Shown here piece by piece: positions 21,788-33,144 of a stretch of DNA of 64,000 nucleotides (the first letter of the stretch is position 1; every line of letters starts with the position of its first letter). The position numbers and the translations under genes were made by a program. The stretch lies in assembly GCA_026225945.1 (NCBI GenBank), contig JAMJFZ010002307.1, positions 3,861,001 to 3,925,000 on the forward strand, in the 5' to 3' direction. The DNA comes from Cricetomys ansorgei (Eukaryota; Chordata; Mammalia; Rodentia; Nesomyidae). Under the pieces are notes generated by a model. It did not search any database, was not told the DNA's origin, and saw only the letters and a list, made by a program, of their open reading frames with translations.

Positions 21788-21823
21788 GATAAACACAAAA
21801 ACAAAAACAAAAACAAAAAAAAC
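21788..21823. repeat. (CAAAA)n tract
   Basis: Repeated 'aaacacaaaaacaaaaac' units form a short A-rich pentamer repeat. Confidence 0.85.
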
Positions 21824-22639
21824 CCAAACTCCTCATTTTCCAACTTGGAAAAAAGTTCAGAAAAACATACTGAAATTAATAAAAAAATGTGTATGATGAG
21901 CACACTAAACTTCAAGAGACAAAAATTCTATGAACTTATTTCTTTGTGTTGCCAAAATTCAACTATAAACTGAAGAGCTACATTATTTTTTTTTTCAGAA
22001 TTGCTATTTTTAATTCTAGTTAGGCAGACAGGATGAGTTCTCCCTTTGTGTTTTTAATGTTAAATTTACTGAAGTTTGCTTTATGCACAAAAGAAATACA
22101 ATGTCGATAATACAACAGAACATCAGTCTCACATGATGTGACTACTACATACATCCACTCGCAGGAGCTGTGGTTACTTGAACAGGATCAAGCCATCAGT
22201 ATTCCATCAGGATCGGGGGAGGGACTCCAGTGACTTACCCCTCAGGGAGGAGCTGTTGACAGCTGGTGCGGCTGAGCGGGGAAGGGTGTGCCCTGGTGGA
22301 TGCTCAGACTGAAGTGGATGGCGCCACACCCGTGTGTGTAGAGCTGGACCCAGGGAGTTCTTAATAGTAAAAAGAAAGACTTGAAGCTGGGAGGGAGATG
22401 AGTCTGAAGGCACTCGAGGAATTGGAAGAAGGTATCCATGATAGATATGCTCCATGTATGTTGTATTAAAAAATACATGGAACTTTCAAAGAATAAAGAT
22501 ACTATTTAAAAAAAAAAAACTATTGTCCTATTTACTGGTTCATTCATTGGAAAGTACTGTACATACCTGAATTAACTTTATTGTTTCAATTCCTTCACAG
22601 ATTATAGATAGTAATCATGGCCTTAGAACAGCACTAAGA
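21824..22639. other. No recognised feature
   Basis: AT-rich at first, then GC-richer near 22210-22400. No repeat or exon is recognised. Short - frames here have no family signal. Confidence 0.4.
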
Positions 22640-22947
22640 CTTTGCTGGTAACACAGAAGTTTTCCTGGTTCAGGGGATAAAAATCCACCATGATGCAGAA
22701 GGCACAGCTGTAAAAACTAGAACCATCTGGGTATGTCGAGTCAGCCTTCAAAAATCAAACAGTGGATTAGACCAGAATGGGGGCTGAGCTATGTGATGCC
22801 CAAGGGCTGCCCCCAGTGATAGACTTCTGCCAGCGGGGCCCCACTTTCTGAAGGGCCACAGCATTTGGAAATAGCACCACCAATATCAGGCATTCCCATG
22901 CATGAGCCTGCGGGGAACATTTCACAGTCAAGCCATAACACTGAGTT
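22640..22947 (-). mobile_element. MaLR-like LTR remnant, antisense
   Basis: 'ggttcaggggataaaaatccacc', 'gatgcagaaggcacagctg', 'cccccagtgatagacttctg', 'ggaaatagcaccaccaatatc' and 'cacagtcaagccataaca' match the reverse complement of a rodent MaLR-like LTR that ends in 'attcaaaccacaaca'. It is old and lacks clear target duplications. Confidence 0.5.
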
Positions 22948-23712
22948 TGTATAAATTGGTGATTATGATATCCGGAAATGTGAGTTTATTTATTTTAAAT
23001 TGACGACTTAGTATCGATTTCTATTGGATGTTTTTCAATTAGTACACAGGGTTGGATCCTGTAAATATATGTGTAGTGTTGCTCTCTGTTGAACGATTTA
23101 TTTAAGACTACTGAGTACCTGCTGTGTGTTTGGGGTAAAAGATCACTTGGTTTCTGTAACCCTTCAAAACACAGTACTCCAGCCCATTTCTGATGCCAGC
23201 CCTTCCATATACTTGAGTCTTGCCTGCCAGTTTGCAATCTGGGAAATTTCAACCTTCCTTTCTGGTCCATGAACTACTATAGTTGACAAAAGGGATTTCT
23301 AAAAGATAATTGTATTGATTAATTCAATTTCTGGGTCGAGCATAAGGTTGTAAATTGGAGATCACTCATAGAAATTGAATACAAAGGGAAAATCTTTTTA
23401 AGTCCTTTTTGTTCCCCTCTGGTGCATTGAATGATTTATGCTGAACTCCTAAAAGCTTTCCAGCCCCACAGTGCTTCAATAAACTTCTAATGGAGTCCTG
23501 AATGCTGCTTCTATTTGCGTAGCCTGTTCAGTAGGTGGGGAACCTTGGCTAGGAGGACGGGGCTTTGTTTTATATTCATTGAAAAAAAATCCCATGCTCT
23601 AACACTTGAGGACTCCTAATATTTTTCAAAGATTTCTGGTGTGACATAATATATACCTTCAAATACATGTTAATTGTGTCATTTCTAAGTAAATGTATAT
23701 GCATTTTTCAAT
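22948..23712. other. No recognised feature
   Basis: AT-rich unique sequence; 23415-23570 is somewhat GC-richer. No repeat family is recognised. Confidence 0.4.
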
Positions 23713-23720
23713 CCACATAC

Positions 23721-23918
23721 TTAACCCAACCCAGTCTGGCTGCATCTGCATATGAAGGCAGGCCATCTCCAGGTTGAATGTATAGGTCTCCATATTTCTT
23801 ATATGCTAACTGGTTGAGTGTTTCATCAGCTAATGGCTCCTCTAAATACAGAACCTGTCTTTTCCACAGTCTGTCACCCCCAACAGAGGACAGTATCATA
23901 CCCTTTACACAATGGATG
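23721..23918 (-). CDS. Candidate exon-like open block (unidentified)
   Basis: On the - strand, 'ccattaatttag' could be an acceptor, and 'gttaa|gtatgtgg' is a good U1 match for a donor. The 198 bases between them stay open in one frame (one base, 65 codons, two bases). The peptide is protein-like: it includes LYLEEPLADETLNQLAYKKY and then GDLYIQPGDGLPSYADAARL, with balanced charged and hydrophobic residues and no repeat origin. Upstream of the acceptor the frame meets a stop at once, and just past the donor it ends in TGA, so an unspliced 63-codon ORF is the alternative. No family is recognised. It could also be a fragment of a decayed processed pseudogene. Confidence 0.3.
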
Positions 23919-24089
23919 CTAAATTAATGGCTGCACTGAATGGTAACCAAAAGAATACACATTTAATCAGAGAAAAATGTACCGTTTGATTTTTCGTGCA
24001 GGTACATGGCAAAGATGTCACTTAGAGAAAATCCCTTTTTATTGTCAATTAGGACTGTCTTATTCTCATCCAGTGAGATGGAAGCTAGG

Positions 24090-24470
24090 CTCTGCCATTT
24101 TTATATAGTTTTCTTTATAATTGTGAACATGGAGAACCACATGAGGCCATCAATCAGGGGAGAGATGAGGGTCCAACAGAATTACTTCTGTAGGTGGCCA
24201 ATTTTTTTTCAATCAAGGACAGCTGAAAGGTCATGATTAAAACAGTGATTTTCCAGAAATTGTAAGTAACTGTTAGTGATTGTTTTGCACAAAGATGTCA
24301 AAACTACCTTTTTCGTCTGAAAAAAGAAAATTATAAGTTCTTGCAAACATTGGCGACTTTCCCAATTTCACTCGCACCTACTGTAATGTATTTTAATTAC
24401 CACACTTGAGTCAACTGCCTAAAAAACAATAAAAGGCAAAAAATGAGTGTGATAGGAAGCCTCCCCAGAT
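24090..24470. promoter_or_regulatory. Candidate conserved non-coding element
   Basis: AT-rich, repeat-free sequence with kept words typical of enhancers: 'gtcatgattaaaac', 'ttttaattacc', 'caataaaagg', and isolated CpGs ('ttttcgtctg', 'ttggcgac', 'cactcgcac'). Inference only. Confidence 0.28.
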
Positions 24471-25139
24471 TCAACAATGGCCTTGCCAATACTTGCACAT
24501 TTGTTGCTTTGATTAGCCCAGGACTGAGATCTTGTGATTTTTTTCAGGGAGAGAGTGCATAGCACGAGTTATAATTCTCTGGAGAAATGCAGGATGGCAT
24601 CACTAAGTATCTCTACTAAAATGTGACGGGGACACTTCAGAGATGTGAGTCTCTTCATGTAAGATCCAGGAAGGAGCTGAGGAGAATGCATGCTGCTGTG
24701 GTTTCTGTAGGTGGTCCTCTACACTCTGAGGCAGGGCTGACCCCACACCCTGGCTGATGTCTGACAGGACTTAACTGCTGACAGGAATTACTGCTGATCG
24801 TCATTGCTCAAATGGTGTGTGGACATGAGGTCTCTACCCTGTGTAGTCACTAAAGGTTCCTCAGGACCTTGGTAGCAAGGGGAATTTTAACCAGTGTCCT
24901 GGTCACTTTCCCAATCAGGCAAGTACATGCTTTCTACTGATATCTTACTGCAGGCCTGGTTTTGTTTGTTTATTGGGGGTTTTCTTGTCATCTATGGTTG
25001 GATACAGGACACTGAAGTCTTTGTATATTCCTGTTCAGTGTTAAGCTCTACCATGCATTGAGTGCTCTTTAAAAAGGAGATGAAAAATTTTGTGAGATGC
25101 ACTTTAATTTAGTCTCCATCAATGGCATGTGTTCTGTAC
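24471..25139. other. No recognised feature
   Basis: Unique-looking sequence without exon or repeat signals that I can name. Confidence 0.4.
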
Positions 25140-25441
25140 TGTTGTGTGTGCTCGCCTATGTGTGCACACATGTTTGTATATAATTCCCTGCATGTGTATC
25201 TGCATGTGGAGGCCAAGGGTCAACTTTAGAAGTCTTCTTCAATGTCTCTCTCCCTGGAGCTCACTGACTGGCCAGACCATCTGAACAGTGAGCCCCTGTG
25301 ACCCACCTGCCTACCTCCTGGAGGTGACAGGTGAGTGCCTAAGCCCCAGGCTTTTACATAGGTGCTGGGGATCTGAACTCAGGTCCCTTTCATGGGCATC
25401 AAACCCTTCACACACACACCCCAAGCCACCTCTCCAGCCCA
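25140..25441 (-). repeat. Long tRNA-derived SINE (B3A/B4-like), antisense
   Basis: Antisense copy: 'gcatgtggaggccaagggtc', 'tctctctccctggagctcac', 'tgactggccagacc', 'ataggtgctggggatctgaac', 'tcaggtccctttc', and 'aagccacctctccagccc' at its 5' end. A short CA run (25410-25421) is included. The + frame at 25288-25500 is SINE-derived. Confidence 0.8.
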
Positions 25442-25879
25442 CATTCTATACAGTTAATGTTCTTTTCCTCTCTAAAAGGTACACACAAAGCAATGAATGA
25501 AAAGAATCAGCGGCGGTAGCTGCAGCAGAGGCAGAGGAGGACTGGGGCTAGGCTGTGGGATGATCTCCAGGGGCTCCTGTGCTCCCTCCCTACCAGGAAG
25601 ATGCTGAGGGTGGTAGAGGAGGAGGCTAGACAGTCGCTAGGCTTGTGAGGGGCTTGTAGGGGTTTTTGCAGAGTACAACTTCATCTACAGTGAAAACCTT
25701 TAGCCCTAAGACTCATTTCCACACAAGTGTCAGTCTTCTCCCAGTGATGAGCACATTCCTTTAGGATGTGCTTGGCAGAAGGGCGCTCCTCTGATTTTTA
25801 GGAGCAACATTTCGATATGTCATAATTTTGATGGCCATGTTTTAGATCTTTTTCTTTTTAAATAATCTATAGAAAGACA

Positions 25880-25995
25880 AAATTTTATCGGCTCAGCATT
25901 TGTTGGATGCCAGAGATATTAAAAGCACTGCACATGATATTTTGCTCTCAAAAACAGTTCCATCTAGTCCAAAGCCATCTCAATCCCGAATACTT
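25880..25995 (-). repeat. Possible MIR/L2 fragment
   Basis: 'catttgttggatgccagaga' and 'aagcactgcacatgatattt' mirror 'tactatgtgccaggcac...aagcgctttacatgtatt' of antisense MIR/L2. Confidence 0.4.
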
Positions 25996-26174
25996 TGCTC
26001 ATTGCATTCTTAGTCTACTGGAACTGTGATTAATAGGTTCTTTGTTGTTGTTATTTTATTTATTCAACAAAAAAAAGATAAAATTCAAAAGCCTTTGGCC
26101 CTGTTTTATCTATTAGTCTGGCAAGTTACCCTGGCAGCACTATTACTTACTAAGGAAAGCTAAAGCCCACAAGG

Positions 26175-26330
26175 CAGAGAGCTGTGGTTGGGTCCTGGCT
26201 TTTACACGTAGTCTTCCTTCCAAATAGCTGTGTTGCTTAGATTGCCTGTCCCTTCTTTTCATCAATAGCTCAATATATCTGACCTACCATTGAAACCAGC
26301 TTTAATGAAAAGGTGCTAAAGACAACTCCT
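26175..26330 (+). repeat. Possible MIR fragment
   Basis: 'ggttgggtcctggcttttac', 'agctgtgttgcttagattg' and 'cccttcttttcatcaatag' loosely follow the sense MIR order. Strongly decayed. Confidence 0.33.
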
Positions 26331-28264
26331 TGCCTCGCGAGTCTTCCTGCATCGTGGAACTGTTCTGTGGTCACTGAAAATGAGTCCTTCGTTGGATTGG
26401 TGTCCCATGCCATCCCTGGTTAGAAGTGGCTCTTGGCAGTGTTGTGTGACTGTTGCCTTCAGTCACCTCTGGGTTCTCTATGATGGAGTTATGGCCATAT
26501 CAATATCATAGCTTTTAAAGTGTTCTTTATAGCTGGTTATTTATCCTCCTTTTACTCCTCCTCCTCTTCCCCCTTCTTCTCTAGCTCATCTTTCTTTCCT
26601 ATGCATGGCACAGAACATAAACAGATCAAAGTTGTTAGGCCTTCCCCGTCATTCCTAGTTATCCGAAAGTACCAGATACAAAAAAGGCCTGTTGTCATGG
26701 GGAGCAGAGAAGGCTGGAGTACTGGAGAGAGTCATATGGTAAGGGCATGGTATCAGATCTCAGCTCTGTGTGGAAGCCTATACTTGGAAGTAGGGGATAT
26801 TCTCCTGCAGGAGCAGAGCTAGCTAGCTTTTGGGAGTAGGGAAGTTCCAGCGACCCGAGGGAAACCCAGAGATGGGAAACTTCATCAGCAGAGCCAGCCA
26901 CAGTCAAAAGCTCCAGAGCATGAAAGAGTTGGTGGGACACACTGTCCTGGTAGACCAATTTCCTAACAACTTTAAAACTCTGGTTAGTCACAGAACCTCA
27001 GTTGCCAACTCAGCGAGTGACAGCCCTGGCTGTGTTTCAAATGTTGATTTCTTGATGGTTTTCCTATTTACCTCCCTTTTCTCTTCTGCTGCCTCCTCCT
27101 CTTCTTAGTGAGCTAAATGTCTGCTGTGCTACAGTTTTGGAATTAGCATCTTGCCTTTTCACTTTGAAGTACCGAATGCATATTTTTGGTTGTTGGTGTC
27201 TCTTGCTGCCCTGTGCATCCTGCATGTCATAGCAGTAGTCCCCTGTGATGTCAGAGATTAAAGATACATGGGATGAGCTGGGCACAAATGCTGCAGTGGA
27301 TCGTTCAGGGAGCTCTTACTACTCTGGCTTTTGGGCTCATGCATTGAAGTTCATTGGAGGAAAGGAAGCATTCAAATCACCAAAGAATAAAGAGGGCATC
27401 TACCTTTGTCCAGGCTAGGCTTGGGATCATATCTGGAATTCTCTGTCCAGAGTCTGATAACCCCTCTCATTTGGTCACACTTGTGTCTCTTTTGAGCTTG
27501 GATTTATAGCCTACCATCTGCAGATTAAAAATCCATTAAAATCTATAAGCACAGCACAAGTTACACATTCCTTTCTCTGTAGTAAAGATTTTTCCTCAAA
27601 GATTTTACATTAGAACTCCGTGATCAAGCACTGATATTAATAGGCCATTTAAAGTCAAATTTGGCCTGACCCTTAAGCTGTAGTAGGCCTGACTAAGAGG
27701 GGCTTCCCATAGTCTATAAGATTGAATTCTGGACACGGTTGATTTTTTTTTTCTCATGTCAGAAAGACAATGCAAGACCATGTTAACAAACAGCCGACAG
27801 CCTCAAGGTAAGCGGTAATGAGGAGAGTGGGCAGGAAACAGGCAGGCACGTGGTGATAACAGACTCGGAGAAAGAATGCCCAAGTAATTGCTCTGTAGTA
27901 GCAGGAAAAATGAAACTGGAGGAAAGGTGAGAGGTCAGGGGTAGACATGTAAATTTAAACTAATATATAGATAAATACTGACAAAAAAAAAAATCACCTG
28001 CCAATATTGTAAAAAGAAGCCCGGAAGTGAAATACGAAGAAAATGCTTTTCTGTCCAAATCGATGCCTTTTTTTGATATAATACTCTTTATTCCTGACTG
28101 TAAATGAACTTTCCATCACTCACTTTACAGATGATAGTTAACAAAGTTAGGCCTTGTGATTGTCCCTCAGACGGCCGTGGGAGAGAACGCAGCTTTCCCT
28201 GCTGTTCGCCCCGGCAGGCAGCTTGCTGCCATATCTCAATCAACTGCAGTAATAAAATATACTA
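26331..28264. other. No gene recognised; pyrimidine tracts
   Basis: Holds pyrimidine-rich runs at about 26545-26600 and 27070-27106 (CCT/CTT triplets) that code for Ser runs in chance frames at 26520-26822 and 26830-27108. A T10 run sits near 27743. No repeat family or exon is recognised. Confidence 0.4.
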
Positions 28265-28267
28265 TTA

Positions 28268-28480
28268 AATATTTCCTCGGAGTGGCGGGGGCTCTTGCCC
28301 AGCATGCTCAGAGCTCCAAATTTGATTCCCAACGCCATGTATATTGGGTGTGATAGCACTTCTTGCAAAAGCAGCACTCAGGAAGTAGAAGCTGGAGGAG
28401 CGGAAGTTCAAGGTCATCATCAGCTACATAGGGAGCATAAGACCAGCCTGCCTGGACAGAAAACCCATAACACCTCTAGA
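28268..28480 (+). repeat. B4/RSINE1-type SINE
   Basis: Sense copy with an ID-like head ('tgcccagcatgctcagagctcc', 'tttgattcccaacgcc') and a B1-like end ('gcagcactcaggaagtagaa', 'gaagttcaaggtcatcatcag', 'ctacatagggagc', 'accagcctgcctgg'). That tRNA head plus 7SL tail is the B4/RSINE1 design. Confidence 0.8.
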
Positions 28481-28883
28481 GTAGTTTTCCTATTAGATAT
28501 GATCTGCAGGCTCTTCTGAGCTACCAGAAGTAAAAGCTTGTGAAGTGGTTTCCCCAAGACAGGGCTAACCGTGTAAACTCTTAAGCTTCAGGTCTCAGAA
28601 ATGTGACGTACTGTTGTGCTGAGACCAGCACAGGCTCTCTCTGCAGGTCCTCCAACCCTGTTTTCAAGTTTTAATGATTCTCCAATTCAGAATTTTTTTG
28701 GACATTATGGCCTTTATTTTATTTTTGTTATTTCTTCTATTCCTGACAACACGATGACATTCTGTGTTGCCTTTCTTGTGGAATCTTCTTGAGTGCACGC
28801 TACAATTATACATACATAGTCATTGGTCCCTCAAAGTCCTGAGTGTAGAGCTAGAATGAATTTCTTTAAATTCCTGAATTGCA

Positions 28884-29030
28884 CTGGGCAGTGGCGGTGT
28901 GCACCTTTAATCCCATCCCTTGGGAGGCAGAGGCAAGCAAATCTCTGAGTTTGAGGCCAGCCTGGTCTACAGAGTGAGTTCCAGGACAGCCAGGGTTAGA
29001 ACAGAGAAAAACCTATCATGACAAAAAAAA
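28884..29030 (+). repeat. B1 SINE with perfect target duplication
   Basis: Full B1 body: 'ctgggcagtggcggtgtgc', 'acctttaatcccatccc', 'ttgggaggcagaggcaagc', 'gaggccagcctggtctacag', 'gtgagttccaggacagccag' and an A tail. The 16-base direct repeat AAATTCCTGAATTGCA flanks it at 28868-28883 and 29031-29046 with no mismatch. This proves L1-type target-primed insertion and a relatively young age. Confidence 0.95.
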
Positions 29031-29194
29031 AAATTCCTGAATTGCAAATACATGGCTCATCTACCTAGGAAATATTAGGAAGCTCCCCCTGCATGTCAGA
29101 CCTTGTGTGGTACTCTGGGATACAAAACAGACATGTACTATTAATAATTAATAATATTTAACATAGGATTCCAGTGGAGTGGGCACTGTTCAGC

Positions 29195-29310
29195 TGTTTC
29201 ATGTGTGTTTTTGAATAATCCTTGAAACATGCTTTTATTGCTAATAAACCCTTCTCTCTGCTAAGGAAATGACTGCACTTAGGAGTGATAGGTAAGATGG
29301 CTCACGTAGG
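29195..29310 (-). repeat. Possible MIR fragment
   Basis: 'tgaataatccttgaaacatg', 'gctaataaacccttctctct' and 'aaggaaatgactgcactta' weakly follow the antisense MIR order. Uncertain. Confidence 0.3.
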
Positions 29311-30359
29311 TAGTGGAGTTTTCAGACCTGTTCAGACAGGCAGTCTGCTTTATCACTGCCTAAAGCATCAGACATAATTCGCTGTTTATGCAACTTCGAG
29401 GCCAGTTGGGGAGCCGTGCTTCAAGCGGGAATAAAATAACGGCTTAAGATCTATGAAAAAGTTGAAGAGGGTACCTGGCAAGGTGACTGGTAAAAATAGG
29501 TTAGACATGCTCTGTGGGCTCATGTTCCCCAGCAATGTGATTGGAACTTAAAAACTATAGCATGAACATGAACAAAAGGAATATGTGATTCTCCTAAAAA
29601 GTTCAGACCAAACCAAACGCTTATGTTGTTGCCCCTCTCCCCCTATATTTTAGTATTAGAATATGGGTCTTAGCTTCTTTGTAGAAAAAAAAAACAACTC
29701 ATACATTAAAGGAAATTATTACCTGGAAATTTGAAATTTTCCCCTAATAATTCATATATTAAGAATGGTCCCACTGAATCAGATTTATGTGCGTCATCTG
29801 TTCTATAGGGATGTTAGAGAAAGCTCGTTTATCCTGGAAACATCCTGCAGGTGAGGAGAAGGAAACAGCTTCTAAGCATCTTTTTTGTTGTTGTTGCTTC
29901 TTTTGGCTCCATCAACAACAACAACAAAATCCTAATTTGGATAACTAATATGCTTAAGTATTCTCAGAAAAGGGTGATAATATATGAGAGCTGTTAGGGT
30001 GTTCTCACAAATCATTGTGCTTTACAGCTTTGATTTTGAAATATGTTGACTGATGTCTGATTTATGGCGTGGTGTTTCTTGTGTATACTTAAGTATTCTT
30101 GCTTAATGTTATTAAATAAGCCTGAAGCTACAAATGGTCCTCCCCGACTTGTGACATTTGGCAGAGGCCTCCCCTTAAATTATGACCTGTATCCTTTGAG
30201 TGATATCCTTTGTGGTTGACTAACACCTTTCCCCCTTTTTCTTGTCGTTTGCTGCAATCTCTTTACCATGTCTTAATGACTTTTCCATAAAATGCAGTGG
30301 ACAGTATTCACAGGAGGTTTTATTGCTGCACCATCAGTTGGTTTGTAAGCTGAGAGTTG
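29311..30359. other. No gene recognised; GTT/AAC hairpin
   Basis: Contains an inverted repeat with 14-base perfect arms, 'ttttgttgttgttg' at 29883-29896 and its complement at 29916-29929, separated by 19 bases. The rest is AT-rich and unassigned. Confidence 0.5.
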
Positions 30360-30567
30360 GTTTTCCTTTCTATTTTTGAGACAGGGCCGCATGTAATCTA
30401 GACTGGCTTACACTTGCTGTGTAGCCAAGGACTACCCCGAATTTTTAAGTTTCCTGCCTCTACCTCTTGGGTATATCCCCCATATCTAGTATGTGCTATT
30501 GGGGATCAAACCTAAGGCTCCTTGCATACTAAGTACTCTACCCACCAAGCTACAACCTCATCCCATT
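30360..30567 (-). repeat. B4/RSINE1-type SINE, antisense
   Basis: Antisense words: 'tttttgagacagggccgc', 'cacttgctgtgtagccaagg', 'cctgcctctacctcttggg', 'gctattggggatcaaaccta', 'aagctacaacctcatccc'. The 7SL-like part on the left and tRNA-like part on the right fit B4/RSINE1 on the - strand. Confidence 0.82.
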
Positions 30568-30615
30568 TCACCAGTAGCTGAATTCTATCAGTTTGCTCTC
30601 TTTGTTCTAGTTTTC

Positions 30616-31003
30616 ATTTCTGTTGGTGTGATTAACACCCAGCGACAAACAACTTAGAGGACAAAGCTTCATTTTAGTTCAGAATTCAGAGTTACAGCCC
30701 ATCATCAGAGGGGGTCTGGGCAGGAACCTGAAGCAACTAGTCACATCCACAGTCAGAGGTAGAGCGAAGAGTATTACATGGATGCCTATGGCTCAGATAG
30801 CTTTGTCTTCTCTTGCACAGTTCAGGGACCAAACCAGGGAGTGGTGTCACCCACTTTCGGCTTGTGTCTTCCCACAGAAGTCACACAGTCAACACAGTCC
30901 CACACAGACCTGTCCACTAGCTAGTTCAATCTAGATGATCCCTTACTGAGACTCTCACAAGATGACTCTAGGTTGTGTAGAATTGATGGTTAAAGCCAAC
31001 AGC
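30616..31003 (-). mobile_element. MaLR-like solo LTR, antisense
   Basis: Same family as 20676-21067: 'tgttggtgtgattaacaccc', 'caaagcttcattttagttc', 'cagcccatcatcagaggg', 'ggagtggtgtcacccac', 'gactctaggttgtgtagaatt'. LTR status is inferred from sister copies at 46744 and 53400. No coding region remains. Confidence 0.6.
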
Positions 31004-31239
31004 CTCAGTATTCAAAATGGCAGAGCTTGTATGCCTACCCTTTGGACGATAGTCCGTAGGGGCAAAGACTTATACAGGAAGCCATTCTTAAATCTGGTAA
31101 TTCATGAAGTATTTCTTTCTCTCTGAACTTCCAGCTCTCCAAAGATAAGCATGCTTTGTCTCCTCATCTCTGCCACCTGGAGTTCAGCTCCTCATTCAGT
31201 GGACTTTATAAAAGAAAGAAAAGCAACATTAACTCACGT

Positions 31240-31410
31240 ATCTTAGTTGTTTATTCTACTCCAGGAACTCTTCTGGGCTCTCCGTTGCTGATTCTTTGAA
31301 TTGTCGCTGATGCTCAGTGAGGCGTCATATTGTGCAACTTGTGGAAAAAGGAGGAAACTGAGATGCTTAAGGAATTTGCTCATGGTGCATATTGGGTAGA
31401 GATGCATACA
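31240..31410 (-). repeat. MIR SINE fragment
   Basis: 'ggaggaaactgagatgctta' followed by 'aggaatttgctcatggt' is a fair match to the antisense MIR core 'gatgaggaaactgaggc...gacttgctcaaggtc'. Confidence 0.55.
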
Positions 31411-32210
31411 TTAAAAGAATAGGAATAAGTAAAACAAACAAACAAACCAGAATTAAGACTATTGGATATATATGTGTGTGTGTGTGTGTAAATATATGTA
31501 AAACTATATAATACTTTTCAATTATTAATTTAGATGGAGTTATTTACCATTCATGGTGGTTGTCCTTAGTGCCTATAAAATTAAACAGGCTTGGTTAGCA
31601 GAATGTTGAGCTATAAGGCAAAATGTTAAATGGTGAACTCATGAAAAAGTACTTATTCTTTATTTGGCATTTTGGTGAAATCATCCCCCAGTGGGGAATA
31701 CAACAATCATTCAGTTTCTAGGGTGAGTGTCTCTTATGCGGACCAGCCCTTTCTTACACACCAAGAAACAGTGAAGAATCTTGGACCTCAGCTCAGCATC
31801 TGCTTTCTCAGTCTCATCAGGTGGGAATCCGGGCTGGAGGCTGGTGTGGAGAATTACACAACATGAGGACTGTTACTGTCTAAACTTAGAATCATGCATT
31901 ACCCTAATGGTGAGCTGTTCATGCAGAAAACACTGGGGCTCTGGGGTGAGAGCACCGCATAGTCCCACCTCCCGTGCCAAACTCGCTCTGGGGAGTTGAA
32001 GAGAATGGGATTAAAATTATTCTGGCTGTTTAACTGCTTCAGTGTTTCCATATTTTTGCTATGTGAAATAGTTGATATTATTACAGCATAATATATGTGA
32101 TATAACATTAGCAAATGAAGTATGATTATGTTATTCAAAGTAAATTTAAACTATTTATATTAACTGTGTGTGCATATTTGAATGCATGTGTATGTGAGCA
32201 AGCGAGTCTC

Positions 32211-32216
<6 letters not shown>
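31411..32216. other. No gene recognised; short TG run
   Basis: Holds a (TG)8 run at 31474-31489 within an AT-rich patch and otherwise unassigned sequence. Two overlapping + frames (31672-31999) show no family. Confidence 0.4.
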
Positions 32217-32255
<39 letters not shown>

Positions 32256-32280
32256 ACGTGCGCGCGCACACACACACACG
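32217..32280. repeat. (TG)n-CACGTG-CGCGCG-(CA)n tract, Z-DNA-prone
   Basis: A (TG)19-like run passes through 'cacgtgcgcgcg' into (CA)n. Every step alternates purine and pyrimidine, and the TG and CA halves are complementary, so the tract can form a hairpin or left-handed DNA. It abuts an antisense SINE and likely grew from its A-rich tail. Confidence 0.95.
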
Positions 32281-32412
32281 TGCTTATAGCAGTCAGAAAA
32301 CAACTTGCCTAAGTTGGTTCTCTCTCTCCACCATGGGGGTCCCTGAGGGTAGAACTCAGGTAATCAGGATTGGCAGGAACACACCTATACCCAGTGATGA
32401 ATCCCACTAGCC
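32281..32412 (-). repeat. B3-type SINE, antisense
   Basis: 'gcagtcagaaaacaacttgc', 'tggttctctctctccacc', 'ggggtccctgagggtagaac' and the end '...atcccactagccc' match the antisense B2/B3 3' half. The microsatellite at its left marks the tail. Confidence 0.7.
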
Positions 32413-32766
32413 CATTACACATAAACGTGCAATGAAATGATTTTTGTAATTTGTAATAAGTTATATTTTACTTTAATCTCATACTTTCTCCTTATTTGGA
32501 TGGAGGAAAGAAAATGACAGAAAAACTCAAAGGAGGGAAGCCTGAGAAAATGATTATGATTTCTATTAACATCAGTTATAAAAGAACCTCTGTCTACTAA
32601 GGGATTATAAACTTGCAGAATTGACTAGATCAGATACTAGAAAATGTCCAAACTCTGTCTATGCATATACTTAAACTTTACATTTAGAACCTCATTTACA
32701 GTCATGATCCTTGTAGTGATTTCCCAGGAAGTCATATTAACTAATTTGTGATACCCTCATGGTTAT
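32413..32766. other. No recognised feature
   Basis: AT-rich sequence with no repeat or exon that I can name. Confidence 0.4.
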
Positions 32767-32796
32767 GGTGTGTGTGTGTGTGTGTGTGTGTGTGTG
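32767..32796. repeat. (TG)n microsatellite
   Basis: Pure TG dinucleotide run of about 15 units. Confidence 0.95.
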
Positions 32797-32800
32797 GTAT

Positions 32801-32950
32801 GTGTTTTAGATTTTCATTACTATAACAAACACCTGAAACATCCTACTTTTAAAGAGAAGAGGTTTGTTTGGCCTCACAATGTTAGATTCAGATCCATCTT
32901 GTATCTGTCCCTTAGTGAAGCTAGTTACCCCATGTCAGTGACTCAGAAAA
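32801..32950 (-). mobile_element. MaLR-like LTR end fragment, antisense
   Basis: 'gattttcattactataacaa', 'acacctgaaacatcc' and 'aagaggtttgtttggcctc' match the reverse complement of a MaLR LTR 3' end ('gtttatttggctcac' type). Truncated on its right side. Confidence 0.45.
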
Positions 32951-32985
32951 AGAAAGACATAAGATCCCTGGAATCTACTTTGTGA

Positions 32986-33130
32986 GTGTGATAGTTTTGT
33001 TAACTTGACACAACCCAATGACCTAAAGATTTCCCATCAGGCCAGACTCTTAAAACTTCTAACACTTTGGACCCTGCCTTTCAATTGTGGACTTGTCAGA
33101 GATCCCTCAAGGTATAAAATATAGTGAGGG
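32986..33130 (+). mobile_element. MaLR-like LTR start fragment
   Basis: 'gtgatagttttgttaacttg' followed by 'acacaacccaatgacc' and 'tttcccatcaggccagac' matches the 5' end of the same LTR family as 46744 ('gtcaacttgacacaaac...'). Only the first part is present. Confidence 0.45.
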
Positions 33131-33144
33131 GGAGCTGGAAAAAT

